Of a stretch of 64,000 nucleotides of DNA, positions 1-12,026 are shown piece by piece. The notes under the pieces are model-generated. The model did not search any database, had not been told where the DNA came from, and saw only the letters and a list, made by a program, of their open reading frames with translations. Source of the stretch: Heterocephalus glaber (lineage: Eukaryota; Chordata; Mammalia; Rodentia; Bathyergidae); assembly GCF_000247695.1 (NCBI RefSeq), contig NW_004624742.1, positions 7,998,942 through 8,062,941 of the forward strand, read 5' to 3'. The position numbers were made by a program, and so were the translations under genes. The stretch's first letter is position 1; every line of letters begins with the position of its first letter.

Positions 1-2429
1 TTAGGAATCCCGAGTTGTGGATTACGTCCTTTGCCCCAGTTCGAGCACAAATTTGAGAGAACAAAGGAGACTGCTCCAAAATGGAGTCATCCTGGTCCCA
101 CAGTGTGTATCCTGGTGTGCCCTGAGACCAATAGCACCTGAAAAATGAGCACACAACTACAGTAAAGTGTGGGGAAAGGTGGGGTCTTGCCTTGAGAATG
201 ACATTCTGAGTTCAAGTTAATTGGATAGTTCCCTTCATAACTTTCTAGGCTCTAAACAGGGTAAATTTCTTGCAATCAGCTGAACTATTAAAATATAGCA
301 GCCAAGCCAAAGGAAAAAAACCACAGTGTAAAAGAGGAGGAAGAGGCAGAAACAAAGGAGAATGAGTCTGCTGGGTGGTTTCCCTGAGGTCTAGTAGTGC
401 CAAGGACAAATTGAAGCAAAACATTAATGTTTACAAGTCTCATTATACACAGTGAAATTTGCTCAGGGTATTGTTACTCTGCTGACTCTTGGCTTCTCTC
501 TTCAGCCTTTGGTTTTCTACAAGATCACATGGTAGATTTTTCTTATAAGTATTTACAAACAAAGAGGAAAGTCTCAGACAGATTCTGAAAGATTATTCTG
601 GCTTTGAATGTAATCTTGGATGGGCTTATACCTTCTCCAGTTTCCCACTGCCAGAAGGATAAAATAGAGCTCTGTGGTGTGGGTGGCAAATGTAAGGCAC
701 CCTTATGTGTCCCTAGTGTGTCCTTCCATCTTTACTTCTAATTAATTCCGGTGGCTCATGATCTTTCCCTTGTTGCACATCTTCCATTGATTCCATGGTC
801 CTTTAGGCCTCTGTCCCCACCCTAAAAGATCTTTCCCTAAAGCCTTCTCATTTCTGCCTGAGGGACCCCTGTGATAGCTAACCTGGGTCCATTTGTGTAA
901 AGTTGGGTGATTCTGGGTGATCATCTCCCCCTTTCCCCCTTGGGAGTCCCCTCAGTTAATGCATGACAGACCACCCCACATGCTGCAACTATATGTTATC
1001 TTTACACCTTCCCATTTGGTGAAGCAATCTGCAACTATATGCTATCTTTACAACCTTGTAAACAGAATACTTCACACCCGTGTGACATTTTGTTTCAGCT
1101 AAACTGTGTGAAACTTCCCCTGACCCCCACTGACTTGTCAAAGTTCTGCCTCTGTGAAATTCCACTTGTGCTCCCCCTCTCCCTGAGCCCTCCCCAATTA
1201 GAAGAGCTGCTTAAAAGAAGCCCACAAACCGCTTTTTGCATTGAGAGTTTTCCAAGCCAAGCTTGCTCTGGACTGCAGGCTGACAACAAAAAGGACTTAA
1301 AATTTGGCTCAGAGTGTGGTGATTCTCTATAATCTCTCTCAATTAAGTGTAACACCCCACCTCAAGCATTTCCTGCTCTTTCTCTCACTTCCTGGAACCT
1401 TTGCTCTGGTTAGGGGATTCTGGCACTGCTCACCTTTCTTGGGGTCCTTGTGTGAACAAATTTCTAAGCTCTCCTAACATACCATAGCTATTTGAATGTA
1501 TGGCTGCATTTTCCTGTAAGATTTTGAGAACAGAGATAATGTTATTAATTTTTGATCCATTAGCAACTAAAGCAGGTGTGTTCATCCTACAGCTTATGGG
1601 CCCCATGTGATGTCTGACAGCTAGTAATGTGGCCCCACACCAGGGTAAACTTGTAACATTATCATGTGATTCTAAGCCATGTTTTTCCTGATTTGATTAT
1701 GAAGGGCTTAAGCACAGACTGCATAAATGACAACAGAACACTGTGAAGGGGAGGACACAGTGCAGAGCTAACTGTACCTCCTGCCTCCACCATGCAGTCA
1801 GTCCAGCGAATTCCTTTGTGTGTCAGATGTAATGTGCTTGTGTGATTTGGTGAGTAAAACACAATGATTATGATAATAATATTCAACCCACCTACATGTG
1901 TGTGCCTGTGAAGACAGGCATTTATTGTTATTAGAAAGACATAAGTTTTCATATTTAATTATTAAACTTGGGCTTGTTGTGTTATTTGATTTTTATGTTA
2001 CAGTAAAAACTATTAAAAAGGAAGTTTTGTTACTCATCTACATGAACTATATTATATGTTAGATAATTCTTCACTCAGTGTGGCCTAGAGAAACCATGAC
2101 ATTGGACAACCACAACCTTGAGCATAGTCTGGTCCCTGGAATGTGCTCAGCAAATGCTGGCTGAGGAAGCCTGTGTGTTTCCAGAGACCTTCCTTTATAC
2201 ACTCTTTGTAGCACTCAGCATGATGCCTATTGATGACTTTACCTGTGACTCCTCTATGATGTTCCAGCAAATTGAGGTCCAAAATACAAATTTAGTGCCA
2301 TTAAAACAATGCTTAGTACATTCTAGGTGTTAAATAAGTGCTGACTTTAGGAAAATTTGTAATATTATAGGTGCTTTTATATAATCCAGAGCTCAATCTA
2401 GAGTTAACATGCTACTAGCAAATTTCTTG

Positions 2430-2605
2430 GGTATAAGCACTGAGCTAGGCACATTGTATACTGCATACTTCTAGTCATCATTGCAGCTTTTAAGATGGAT
2501 CCCTATTTTGCACATGAGGATACTATGCCTTATTGGGGGCAAGTGATTTCCTCCAATTAAAACATGCAGAAAGTGGAAGAGATAGGATGTAAACTCTAGT
2601 CAAAA
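2430..2605 (+). repeat. MIR SINE
   Basis: GCACTGAGCTAGGCACATTG, ATCCCTATTTTGCACATGAG and GCAAGTGATTTCCTCC follow the MIR order (size/age-class statement, cacatgaggaa, aagtgacttgcc). An ancient mammalian SINE. Confidence 0.65.
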
Positions 2606-3296
2606 TATGTAATGGCCATGCATTTCATTATGTGGCTGCACAGACTCAGATGATCTGCTGCAGCCAGACCTTTGGCATAGCCCTTACCTTCTGTATCACC
2701 AGTTACCTTTCAGCATTTGAACCCCAGAGCAAAGGAAACATGCCTTTTTCCCATTTGCACTGAGTTCTCTTCACAGCCATCCCCAACTGTTCCATGATAT
2801 GGCTAACCATTCACTTGACTGATTAAATACATTATTTACATTGTAGCTTTATTTATTTCTTGTTATTAAATTTTGTGTTACATCACAGAGTTAGAAAAAT
2901 AGCTATTATTTGTGGCTAAGGATGAAGGTAGAAGGCCATGAGCACAGATGATGTTTTCTTATTAGAATAGAACTAGCAATAAACTACAAGGAGATACTTA
3001 TAATTTAGTAAGGACAGAATTGGAATGCTACCAGCAGTAGGATATTTAGCATTTTAGCTTCTTTTAGAAAGGGCCAAAATATGGATGTCCTTAGTATAAA
3101 CAAAGGCGAAAGCGTTAAATGGACATGTTCAAGGTCTTACATCAGGTAAATGGACAGTCAGAGTTTGAACTCATTTGGGATCCCAGGGCCTATACTGGGA
3201 AACACAGGTCAAACCTAGTTTGTGATGGACCTGGAAACTCCGAGTGAAGGAATAATGGGAAGGTTTTTGGAGAAAAGAAGAGGAAGCTCAGAATTA

Positions 3297-3385
3297 TACA
3301 TGGGAGCATTAGACTGCTTTGTGGTGGTCGTGGAGTGGGAAAGAGAGAAGAAACAGACAGAGGCAGAGGGAGAGTGAGAGTGAAT
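3297..3385 (+). repeat. Purine-rich low-complexity stretch
   Basis: Runs such as GGGAAAGAGAGAAGAAACAG and AGAGGCAGAGGGAGAGTGAG. No coding or structural signal seen. Confidence 0.7.
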
Positions 3386-3824
3386 GAATAGGGTGGTTTA
3401 TGAGGAGACTGTGCAGGGGAGGGGCTGTTGCAGTTACCAGAGATATTTTTAGAAGAGATTTGCTTTTAGCACATTAAGGTTGATGACAAGACAAGTGGAA
3501 ATTTCCAGAAGACAGTTAAGGTGGGAAGTGGAAAAGAGGTGCTCACCAGAGGTGGAAATTGGAAGTTGCTGTAGAAAGACTGCAAACATAGCCCTGCAAG
3601 TAAGTGGGGCACAAAAAGCGGGAGAATAACAAAGGGAACAAAAAGGCACAGGAATAAATTTAGAAATTTGGAATACTAGGGGCAGGAGAAGACAGGCAAA
3701 AGGTTGAACAGTGCAGTCCAGACCAGTGACTTGCTTGCCACAGGTTGTGAACGGGGACCATGCTTCCCTACAGTTAAAGCCGGACTTACTGATGGGGAAG
3801 TCCCCCCATTCTCCCAACATATTT

Positions 3825-4265
3825 GAGCTTGCCTAGCAAGATGCTACCTCACAAGTATCTTGGGAATTTTCTTTGTTCTCAAGCAATTTCTACCTTCCCA
3901 CCAGATGTAAATGAGATGTGACTCCTTGCACTGTAATGCTTGATAACCAATTAATTTGCTTAAACCCCTATGACCTGAACTCTTTGTAACCAATGAAAAG
4001 AATGTAAAATGTCTGTAAGCCTGCCCTCTTCTGAGAGTATATCTTGCCCTGTTCTACCTCAAAGCGGGGGTCAGTCTCTTGGAGTATGAACTCAGGCTGA
4101 CCCACTGGTGCTGGTTCTGAAAATAAAGCGTGCTTTTCACTTTGCCTCCGAGCCTCCCGGTATGCTTTCCATTCTCCTGGACTGCCAAGGAAAGCTATAG
4201 CATGGAACTGAATTTTCTGTTTCAGTTGGTCAAACACAGCAGACATGGTATCCCTCATACGGCAT
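3825..4265 (+). mobile_element. Probable LTR
   Basis: The layout is U3-like, with two AACCAAT motifs (3945 and 3988 regions), then a poly(A) signal GAAAATAAAGCG near 4120 followed by a CT-rich segment. This resembles class I ERV LTRs. The limits are approximate and no duplication was found. Confidence 0.45.
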
Positions 4266-4278
4266 GAAAGTATGTTAG

Positions 4279-4395
4279 AACATGGTGGTGTGCAACTGTA
4301 ATCCTAGCTACTCACAAGGCTGAGGTAGGATTTCTTCACCCAGTAGTTGGAGACCAGCCTAAACAACACAGTAGTCCTCACCTAAGATAAAACAA
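4279..4395 (+). repeat. B1-like SINE
   Basis: ATGGTGGTGTGCAACTGTAA, CTAGCTACTCACAAGGCTGA and GTTGGAGACCAGCCTAAAC. A diverged 7SL-type monomer. Confidence 0.7.
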
Positions 4396-5611
4396 AACCA
4401 CTTGATAAGTAGTTAAGGTGACAAGGGTATGAAGAAGCTAGATAGTGAGAGACCAGGGAACATGAGAGCAAGTTAACCTACTAGGCACTAGAACTAAGGG
4501 GTTGGAAACTGGGTTTGTGTAGCAGAAGGGGGTAGATAGGGATGGCTGCAGAGCTTGCACAAACATGTGGTTTTAAGGTACGTACAATGCTCTTGTATAC
4601 ACTCTGCTATCTGTCCAAACCTTCTTGGGTATCTCAAATGCACAAAAGCCTGGTATGAGTCTTGGAAGAAATTAAAGAACAGTGCAGGCTGGTCTGAGGA
4701 GGGGTAGAAAGGGATCCAACCCCAAAATAGGGATGCAGTGCATGGAATGGCCAGATGATGAATGGAAAATATCTGCAGAAACAGATGCTTAGTCCTTGGC
4801 CTGAAGAGAGAAACTTGTGAAACTTGGAGGAGGGCAATGTGGTCAGAGGTCACAGAATAGGGATAGAGCCAATTTCCTCTACATCTCATGGGACATGCAA
4901 GCTCCAGATGACATCTTAAGTACAACTGCATCTCAGATAACATGCTGTTATTCTTTTGGAATAAGCTAAATATGTTGGTGGATTTTACAAGAGTGAACAT
5001 GGCTGAGGGAAGCCTTCAGTGAATTGGTTTGAAGGTTTAGTAAACTGGAGGCAGATAGCAGATCTTAGAGCAACATTACATAGACATAGTTTACATCAGC
5101 TATAATAAGGTAGGCTGTCCGTCTGTGAGTCACTGGTTTCAACTCTCTGCTAGAGACTCTGGGACTTTTCTGGTCTCTTTGCTCATGAGTAATTGTTTCC
5201 TAGAAAACTTTTTTCCAAGTCCCAAATGTTCCTCCTGAGCTAGAAGGATGTGACCTAATAGAGAAAGCTGCTGCAAAGTAAGGGGTCTGCAGTCTCAGAC
5301 ACCTGCTTTTTACTGCCTGTCATGAGTCACTGAGGGGCCTTGTGACCTTTGCTAAAGTCAGGCAGGAAGCTAGGCCCTGCACAGACTCCTGGCCAAGATA
5401 AGAACAGAAGATAAGGAGCTTGGCTGAGGCCGCTTCAGTTCTGTCTTTTTACCACTAAAACTGACCAGGTATTCCTCTTATTTATGTAAGTCACAGAAAG
5501 GGGTGTTGCATGTGTGCACACTTGCGTCTTTGAGCATTTTTGGCTTTCACTTGAAGAAGTATACAATAGATGAAATGTGTGAAAGTTCTAGCTGAAACTA
5601 TTACAGATAGG

Positions 5612-6230
5612 CAACTTTATTAGACATCTTTTAGGCAGTTAGACAGGGGCAGCCCAGGAGGAGCCAACATGCAGGACAATCAAGACACATTCACTGAAGG
5701 CCAGAATTGTAAAAGGAGAGAAACTACACACCCTTGTGCTTCCCCTGGGGATAAATAGCAGTGATTGATATTCTAAAAAGGTACTGATCACCTGGGTGGG
5801 GGTCAAGGTCTTAACTCAGCCTCTCCAGGAAATATCCCTGACCCCCACCCTTACTGAAAATCCCTGTATGCTTGCTTTGCTACGTGACTTGCAAAATTGG
5901 ACCACCATTATCTAAGTGACTATACTTGTAACCTTATTGGATGTTCATGGCTGTGGTCCACATCGTACCCATGTGGGTTTCACCCTATAAAACTTCTCTG
6001 TAAAGTGGTGTCTTTGGCTACCCACTCTGGGTATCACGTAAGTCATCTGATAGCCTGAAGCTGTCATGCTAGTAGGAAGCCCAGGCTGTATGGAGAGGCC
6101 TATGCTGGCTGATAGTCCCAGCCTTGGTTCCAGCAAATGCCAGACATGGAAATGAAGATGCCCTTCAGTGACTCTAGTTCCTAGCCATCAAGTTTTTCTA
6201 ACTGTGGTCCCAGACATGATGGAGCATAGA
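5612..6230 (+). mobile_element. LTR, copy A of an inverted LTR pair
   Basis: The segment 5612-5990 matches the reverse complement of about 6690-7150 over long blocks: GCAGTTAGACA, CACTGAAGG, TTGTAAAA, AATAGCAGTGATTGATATTC and CTAAGTGACTATACTTGTAA. CCTATAAAACTTCTC near 5980 looks like a TATA box. The 3' part (R/U5) diverges, so the end is approximate. The family was not identified; it is an endogenous-retrovirus-type LTR by layout. Confidence 0.65.
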
Positions 6231-6429
6231 TAAGCATGGAGTAAACTGTCTTCATTCTGCTTTGTCCAAATTTCTTACCTATAGAATCTGAGTGTCATAA
6301 AATAGCTGCTATATACCTAAAATAGTTGTTACATGCATTTTGGACTGATTTGTTACATGGAAATAGCAACTGGAATGGAAATGTAAACCAGGAGCCCTGT
6401 GTTCAGTGGAATCCTCCCAAGATGCTAGA

Positions 6430-7165
6430 TATCTGAAATGCAAGTTTGAATTCTCTAAAATCAAAGAATGAATTCTAAGAACAACAGAGATTAAGAGCAG
6501 GAAAAAGTTTATTGAAAGGTAGCTTCTGCCTATGAGGGACAGAAGGGGGATCAGAAAGCGGATTGCTCACCCCCCTCGCTTCTTTTTTTTGGTACCAGGA
6601 ATCGAATTTGGGACCTTGTTCTTGCGAGGCAGGCAGCAGCATAACCACTGAGCTAAATCCTCAGCCCACCCATCTGGCTTCTTAAAGATGTTTTACCGAG
6701 CAAAGTCATGAGGAAAAGTGGGTTCAGGTGGGACAAAACTACAGTCAACTAATAAGATTACAAGTATAGTCCCTTAGGAAATATTGAACCAATGGGAAAT
6801 CACAAGGTGGGACAAAACTCTGACCAGCCAATATGATTACAACAAGTATAGTCACTTAGGTAATATTGATTAAATGGCAATCAAATGGGGAAGCTAGTCA
6901 AGTAGCAAGAGCACATGACAAGGAACAAAGACTTCCCCAGAAGTAATGGGATAGGGAGGTTTTGGTCCCCACTCGAAGGTGATACATATTTAGAATATCA
7001 ATCACTGCTATTCATCAGTAGGGGAAGTACGTGAATGCAGTACTTTTTCTCTTTTTACAATGCTGACCTTCAGTCAGTGTATCTGGATTGTCTTTCATAT
7101 TGACTCCTGGAGGGCCAGCCTTGTCTAACTGCCTACAAGATATCTAATTAATTTAGCTTTCTACA
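6430..7165 (-). mobile_element. LTR, copy B of the inverted LTR pair, with U3 duplication and SINE insertion
   Basis: On the minus strand it starts TGTAGAAAGC at 7165 and runs through the blocks shared with copy A. The CCTAAG(T/G)GACTATACTTGT motif occurs twice, about 85 bp apart (around 6860 and 6775), a tandem U3 duplication absent from copy A. It ends with CAATAAACTTTTTCC (poly(A) signal near 6510) and a U5 near 6430-6490. An ID SINE (6583-6667) splits it. The outer limits are approximate and no target duplication was found. Confidence 0.65.
6583..6667 (-). repeat. ID-type SINE inside an LTR
   Basis: The plus strand shows TTTTTTTTGGTACCAGGAAT ... CACTGAGCTAAATCCTCAGC, the reverse complement of an ID unit. 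It splits LTR copy B, so it is younger than that LTR. Confidence 0.9.
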
Positions 7166-7494
7166 ATAATGTAGCCTATTAGGTACAAGCACTGCAGGAA
7201 AATGCAGAGATAAATACATCTCAGTTTCAGTACTGGTTGGGCCTCCAGCTCTGGAAGGAGAGCTATAGGTCCTAAAATTTAAGAAGTGCCCTAAATAATG
7301 AGGCAGATTTAAAGTGTTAGAAAAAATTCTAAGTGAGTTTTAAAACCCCTTTTAAAAATCTCAGGGATTTTAATACAAGTACAGCCTTAAACTGGATTTG
7401 GGAAGAGAGAGCTGAAGATAGAAGGGATATTTCTATGAATATCTACCACTGTAAGTTCCCCTGCCTAATTAAAGAACACAAATAGAGTAATAAT

Positions 7495-7895
7495 TGATAG
7501 GTCTCCCACTACCTCAGCAGCTATTATGTATAGTAGCTGCCCTCTTCTTATGGTGCCTTGCCCCCTCCCCATGTGACATCATGCCAAGATGGTTGCTCCC
7601 ACCAAAGAACAAACCCTTCTTCCCAGCACGCCCCTGTTCCCACCCAGAAAGTAACCTAATACTCGCTCACCTCCTACCACCTAGTGATGTCACAGGCTCC
7701 TCCATTCCCTAGTCACTACCTCACTCAACCTCGCCTCAGCCCCTACAAGCCCCACCCCAGTCTCTGTAAAAGACTCTCCCTGCCCTGGCCATATTGCTTT
7801 TGTCTCTGTTCAGAGACAGCCTGGCAGATCTGTTCCACTAATAAAGGCTTGTTGTGGCCTGGTCTGGTCTTGGTTTCTGGCCCTTTTACCTGACA
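7495..7895 (+). mobile_element. Solo LTR with perfect 5-bp target duplication
   Basis: A 401-bp element beginning TGATAGG and ending CCTGACA, flanked by ATAAT at 7490-7494 and ATAAT at 7896-7900. It has a C-rich U3, TCTGTAAAAGACTC as a possible TATA-like site near 7760, and AATAAAGGC at about 7841 as poly(A) signal. TG...CA ends and the 5-bp duplication are retroviral integration hallmarks. No internal retroviral sequence is attached, so this is a recombined solo LTR. Confidence 0.8.
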
Positions 7896-8091
7896 ATAAT
7901 AACCTGTATTGCTGGCTCTATTTAAAGCAATTAGTGTCTTGGATAAATTTATTTTACTTTCTTGTACATGTAAAAAATAGGATTCTAAACATTTTTAAAC
8001 AACTTTGAAAAAGGAATACAACTTTGTCTTACAATTGATCACTAGTGTGGTCAGTGCTATAAAGATTATCACTGTTTTTATTTAATATATT

Positions 8092-8480
8092 GTTGGAGAC
8101 CAGAGGAGAATTACGGCCTAATTGGCCTCCTCTGTGAGCACAAAGGAGAAAGGCTGCACTCAGGGGGTGATTGGATATTGCATATTAGGGAAATGTTAAG
8201 ACAATTGAGGTTAGTTAAGTTTACCAGAGTATGTACTAATGGATATTGGGAACCAGATGAATCTCATGTTACTTTGATTGTTTGGGCTTGTGTTTGGGTG
8301 AATAAAGGCAAGATGAGCCAGAGGCTAGGGGCTCTTCTGTCTACTAGAGGCGAGAGCCCTCTGGCTGCCCACATATTAATCTGACTCCATGTCTCTATGT
8401 TGTATCATGGTTGGTGGTGTCCTCCCAGCCCCATCAGGGAGAACAAAGTAGCTAGCCTAGGTCCCAGAACAAGGCCAACG
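8092..8480 (+). mobile_element. Probable ERVK-like LTR
   Basis: It starts TGTTGGAGACC, carries GTGAATAAAGGCAAG near 8300 and then a pyrimidine-rich, GC-richer R/U5-like stretch to about 8480. The TGTTGG start and layout recall rodent class II LTRs. No clean target duplication was found and the end is uncertain. Confidence 0.45.
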
Positions 8481-8737
8481 CTCCCAAGGCTGGCCCACAC
8501 TGTATGGTTTTGGAATCAAGTTTTAGATATTTTTGATGCAAATTCTTGATCAGATTTATGATTAAAGCACTCAACAGTAACTAGCAGTTTCTGATTTAGA
8601 GAGTTACAATAACTAGCTGGTTTACTATACATTACTCTAGATTTGGTTGTTTTAATGTTGGCAGAATTTGAAGAAATCTTTCTGAATTTTAGAAAATGCA
8701 TTATTAGGAGGCTGCCTGCAAAGCACATCACAGGTCG

Positions 8738-8759
8738 CCCCCCCCCCCCCCCCCCCCCC
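8738..8759. repeat. Homopolymer of 22 C
   Basis: An uninterrupted run of 22 cytosines follows CAGGTCG and is followed by TGGCC. Runs of C/G this long are rare in mammalian DNA, and the true length is often uncertain in assemblies. Confidence 0.95.
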
Positions 8760-9692
8760 TGGCCTTATTTAGTATAAATCAGGAATTTAATCCCACTGGC
8801 ATTGTTCACATTTCTATTTGGCATAAATTCAGTTTCTTTTAAAGGTTACCTGGATTTAACAAGTATTTGTGTAGCTAAATGTTTATAGTTTTGACTGAAG
8901 CTGAATCTCTAGTTTTCAATTTCACAGTATGAACTCATTTAAAATACTTCCTCTCTAAAGTAAAGGACGTCTACCTCCTGTCTTTGTTTCTCGATGCATA
9001 AAACAAGTAAATCCGTTAGCATGGCTGTATTGTTAAGGCTTAGACTGTGACTACCAGGAAAGTTTATGAGTCATACCACCACCAGAGGCTAGAATGTGTG
9101 GAGAGTTTAAGAAAGAATAAATTCTTCTAATTTTGAACAAACTGACTTCCTGTTAGGGTCACAGAAAGGCCCTGCCCCCATGAAAACAAAAGTTGGTTTT
9201 CATTTAAAGATCATTGTTGTACATATCCTTTCAAACTTTTGTTGGGACTGGCTACTCTGGAAAGTAGTTTTCATAAAGAAATTTAAACCACTAGTTTAAA
9301 TTTAAATCATTAGTTTATACAAATAACTCAATAGGCACAAATGGAACTCATCTGTTTTATAAACTCTTCAATATTTATTCCTCAGTTGCACAATGAATAC
9401 ATCCTTATGTTTTTGCATTGGCTTTTAATTAGGTTTGAACTGACCCAGTTTAAGATGATCAAAGATATCCAAATGATATAATTTTAACAAAATTATCACA
9501 CATGGTCTACACAAAACTATAATAGAATTCCAAAAATCTGCACAGTTCAAAGTGAGGAAATGTTACAATTTTGTCATACCAGAATCACTTCTGGGGAGTT
9601 TTTTGTATTAGAACCATGGAGGAAATATAAAATGCAAAACTTTCGTATTGCTTCTTATTTGTCACTTTTCTCAAGGTCTATCTTACCTGGGA

Positions 9693-9775
9693 CTTGGAAT
9701 GTAGCTCAATGCTAGAGTGATTGCCTAGCATACTTGAGGTCCTGACTTTGGTCTCTAGTACAACAAAACAAAGGA
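9693..9775 (+). repeat. Old ID-type SINE
   Basis: GGAATGTAGCTCAATGCTAG ... GACTTTGGTCTCTAGTAC with A-rich tail. The centre (TGATTGCCTAGCATAC) is of the older, common rodent ID type and more diverged than the GGTACC-ended copies. Confidence 0.75.
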
Positions 9776-11154
9776 AAATGACCAAAAAAACCAAACACCA
9801 AACACTTTATAAAAAAAATGGTACATGTCCAGGTGTTCAAACTTTTTTTTGAGTTGAAATAAAATATTCCTTGAAGGATTAAAACAATAAAGGCTATCTT
9901 CTACTCACTCCCAAACTTCAATAATAGAATTCATAAATCAAACTAGTTAGAATGACCAACTGGCTTTAGATATTTGATAAACTATTGTGTCTAGTATCTT
10001 TTATGCAAACTACTCAAGCTCAGAAAGTACTCATACTTTTGCCATGTCTGATCATATGAATGTTTATTTGTACCTGTGTTCAAATACCATACCTAAAGTA
10101 TAACCTGTATTCATAGACCTGTACACCAGGAAATAATGTGGCTCATGAACAGCTTCTGTTTTCCTATTTGATGTTTAGGATGACATTCAAACTTACATTC
10201 AGAAGTATGTAGGGCTTAAGCTATGAGTTTAAGTACCTGAGTCTCATGAGTCTCATGAGTTAATTTTGGCAACTTCCATCTTATACATTTACTTCTTCTC
10301 CCAACATAATACTTACCTTATATCTTGCTAGTCAACAACAGCAAATATCTGAAGCCATTTATTTATCTCAATATTCCATACAAATCAAAGGGCCAGGAGA
10401 TGGAACAGTGGAGGGCAGCAGTGGGCAGTCTTTTTCTTCTGTGCACAATGCACTGAATTCACCATATGTCTTGAATCTATTGTGTTCCCAGCTCTTGTCT
10501 CCAGAATTTCTCCAGAGCTCTCACTCAGTCTCTCCTCTTTTTAATATACACATTCACACGGTCTCTCCCCCACATTCACCATCCTTGCTCATTTCAATTG
10601 CCCTTCTCCAGAATTATTAGTAATAAAAAAAACCTAAACACACACACAAAATGCATAGTGACAATTTAGCTTTGAGTTACCAGTCACAATTTTCTTATGT
10701 GTAATTGGTACATTAAATTTTCTTATAGAGGGCTTCCCTAAGACTAGAGTGAATGTGGTTCATTAGGGGAGGCCTCCTATCTCTGCAGAACCATTCTGAT
10801 TCCTTTCAGTAACCACTATCATTATTGTAAGAGTATTTACTGCAAGCTGAGCTGGACAGACATTGTACAATTTGACCTGGCAAATGCACAAAAACTGCAC
10901 TGCAAATTATATATTACAGCATTAATTAGCCAAATAAAACTCCAGGGGCATCTTAGGTAGAGGCAGTGCAGTGAATTAAGGAAGGAAATAGTCACAATTA
11001 CAGAAACCAGCTCAGCACAAAGTGAAAGAATGCAGTCCATTTCCTGCAGAAAACAGGGAGCGTTAGTAATAGTTTAAGAAACGCAAAAATAAACATGACT
11101 TGTATAGTAAGTAAGAAAGGGACAAATCTCAATGGTAAGTTGTAAAAAAAAGAC

Positions 11155-11160
11155 TTTATT
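11155..11160 (-). terminator. LRRC8C: Candidate distal poly(A) signal of LRRC8C
   Basis: The plus strand reads TTTATT, which is a canonical AATAAA on the gene strand. The next 30-60 nt on the gene strand are U-rich (TTTGTCCCTTTCTT), as expected of a downstream element. It lies about 3.9 kb past the stop codon. Cleavage would be expected near 11130-11145. Other AATAAA copies exist, so usage is not shown. Confidence 0.4.
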
Positions 11161-11731
11161 TGTTGTTTTCTGTTCCTATGTACTACATAGCCAAATAATA
11201 TTAAGACATTTTATCATGACTATACACTATGACAAATAAACTTTCAAGCCTTTTCTTGACAGCCTTAGAGGTTTTGTCAGCATTTGACACAATGTGAACT
11301 CGTACAATGAGTAAACAAACAGTGCCAAAAGGAAAACTGAGTGGGTACATATGGCATGAAGTTTCAACCCCAATAAAAAGAAGCAGAGTAAGGTGGGAGA
11401 GAAAGATTAAAAACCATGCACAGGAAGTGTTCTCCGACATATTCAAGAATTTAAGTTGTCCAAAGTTATATAACCCTTGTCAAGATCTTCTGATTAAAAA
11501 AAAAATTCCTTGAAGCAGGGGGAGACTCTCCTTTAATTCCCCCCAAATGAAGGCAAAGATGCTATCTTATCAGTCAGTGAATACCACTGGAAAGATGGAA
11601 CATGAAGGCTGGCATAAAGCTATCAGAACCATGACACTAGGCCTGAATCTGAAAAACCACAACAGGTTTGATTCTAGTTAAGACTATCCAAGCTTTCTTA
11701 GCATTTTTCAAAATAGATAAGAAGAGACAAA

Positions 11732-11869
11732 GTTAGGTGTGGTGGCACATGCTTGTAATCATAGCACTTTGGGAGGCTGAGGCAAGAGGGTAGAACATTT
11801 GAGCTCAGCCTGGGCAACTTAGAAACTTAATGAGACCTTGTGTCAAAAAAAAAAAAACAAAACAAAAAA
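11732..11869 (+). repeat. B1-like SINE in LRRC8C 3'UTR
   Basis: GTTAGGTGTGGTGGCACATG, GGGAGGCTGAGGCAAGAGGG and GAGCTCAGCCTGGGCAAC, with a poly(A) tail. A 7SL RNA-derived SINE, antisense to the gene. It is directly followed by two ID units. Confidence 0.85.
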
Positions 11870-11969
11870 GGGCCGGAGATTTAGCTCAGTGGTGCTGCTG
11901 CCTGTCTCACAAGTACAAGGTCCTGAGTTTGATCCCTGGTATCAAAAAAAAAAAAAAAAAAAAAAAAAA
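11870..11969 (+). repeat. ID-type SINE in LRRC8C 3'UTR
   Basis: GGGCCGGAGATTTAGCTCAG (A box), GTCCTGAGTTTGATCCC (B box) and a long A tail. tRNA-derived, polymerase III type. Confidence 0.9.
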
Positions 11970-12026
11970 GCTGAGATATAGCTTACTGCAAAGGCCCGTG
12001 GTTCAATCCCCAGTACTGAAAAAATT
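11970..12026 (+). repeat. Partial ID-like SINE
   Basis: GCTGAGATATAGCTTACTGC then GGTTCAATCCCCAGTACTG. A shortened ID-like unit lying in tandem after the full copy. Confidence 0.6.

Larger units (their letters stand above)
1..11129. other. Intergenic region downstream of LRRC8C
   Basis: No coding exon was recognised. In mammals the order LRRC8B-LRRC8C-LRRC8D is conserved, so LRRC8D would be expected beyond position 1 (inference). The region contains MIR and LINE-2 relics near 2.1-2.6 kb, purine-rich sequence at 3.3-3.4 kb, several LTRs between 3.8 and 8.5 kb, a poly-C run at 8.74 kb and an old ID copy at 9.7 kb. The intervals 1-2.0 kb, 4.4-5.6 kb and 8.8-11.1 kb hold no feature I can name beyond short low-complexity runs. 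Confidence 0.6.

Noticed and set aside
4494..5000. A 168-codon minus-strand frame
   Set aside because: No recognisable domain, repeat-like composition, and no splice or promoter context; most likely chance.
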